Source of the DNA: Desulfobacterales bacterium
GTDB lineage: Bacteria > Desulfobacterota > Desulfobacteria > Desulfobacterales > UBA2174_A
Direction: 5' to 3'
NCBI GenBank assembly: GCA_025454075.1
Contig: JALOPD010000279.1
Coordinates: 1-6,448 of the forward strand
DNA length: 6,448 nucleotides
Shown: positions 6,246 to 6,448 of the stretch, in pieces
Layout: each line of letters starts with the position of its first letter
Position numbering within the stretch: position 1 is the stretch's first letter
Notes under the pieces: model-generated
Databases searched by the model: none
Seen by the model: the letters and a program-made list of their open reading frames with translations, nothing else
Told to the model about the DNA's origin: nothing
Translations under genes and position numbers: made by a program

Positions 6246-6448
6246 ATGAGCCAAACCATCACCATTCAGCCGATCACCCGCATCGAGGGACACGCGTCCA
6301 TCAAGATCTGGCTGGACGACGCAGGCAACTACCAGGATGCCCGCGTGAGCTACATGTCCCTGCGGGGGTTCGAGAAATTCGTCGAAGGCAAACCGGCGGA
6401 GGAGCTGCCGGACATCGTCTGCCGGATCTGCGGCATCTGCCCCTGGAT
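6246..6448 (+). CDS. mvhA: F420-non-reducing hydrogenase large subunit, N-terminal part
   Basis: MvhA carries the [NiFe] centre that splits H2. The window shows the first 67 residues and ends inside the gene. Visible family features are ITIQPITRIEGHASIKIWLD at the start, RGFEKFVEGKPAEELP, and the first metal-binding motif RICGICPW, with Cys codons at 6429 and 6438 forming the N-terminal CxxC. The C-terminal CxxC, where some relatives carry selenocysteine or a split VhuU-type peptide, lies outside. The gene follows mvhG with one base between stop and start. Identity as the large subunit is secure; group 3c assignment rests on the mvhD-hdrA context. Confidence 0.93.
   Translation, partial: MSQTITIQPITRIEGHASIKIWLDDAGNYQDARVSYMSLRGFEKFVEGKPAEELPDIVCRICGICPW

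Overview
The window carries most of a gene set for a soluble, flavin-based electron-bifurcating hydrogenase/heterodisulfide-reductase complex, all on the + strand: HTH domain, hdrA, mvhD, an HdrC-HdrB-like fusion, mvhG, and the start of mvhA. High GC, the gene order, the roughly 1000-residue double HdrA and the UGA-encoded selenocysteines point to an anaerobic bacterium, most likely a sulfate-reducing or syntrophic member of the Desulfobacterota (an inference from family knowledge; no marker gene is present).

The main result is that three consecutive genes contain an in-frame TGA at a cysteine position of an iron-sulfur or flavin/iron-sulfur protein: hdrA (479-481), mvhD (3621-3623) and the HdrCB-like gene (4612-4614). 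In each case the protein resumes in the same frame with conserved family sequence. Each TGA is followed by a 7-bp hairpin whose apical loop begins 21-23 nt downstream with G, as expected for a bacterial SECIS element. TGA also serves as a normal stop for mvhD and mvhG, so this is not a reassigned genetic code. Gene callers that treat TGA as stop will split all three genes.

Layout: 35-301, a small helix-turn-helix domain whose frame runs without a stop into hdrA; 302-3288, hdrA, interrupted by two frame breaks (about 746 and about 1701) that look like short deletions; 3288-3334, a 16-bp perfect hairpin and T-run, followed by a possible promoter; 3420-3878, mvhD; 3883-5181, HdrC-HdrB-like fusion; 5182-5302, a low-complexity spacer with inverted and short direct repeats; 5303-6244, mvhG; 6246-6448, mvhA, cut by the window end.

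Expected function, from known families: MvhAG oxidises H2, MvhD passes the electrons through its [2Fe-2S] cluster to HdrA, and the HdrA flavin splits them between ferredoxin (low potential) and a disulfide or other acceptor at the HdrCB-like subunit (high potential). Here selenocysteine sits in HdrA, MvhD and HdrCB, that is, along the whole electron route downstream of the hydrogenase.
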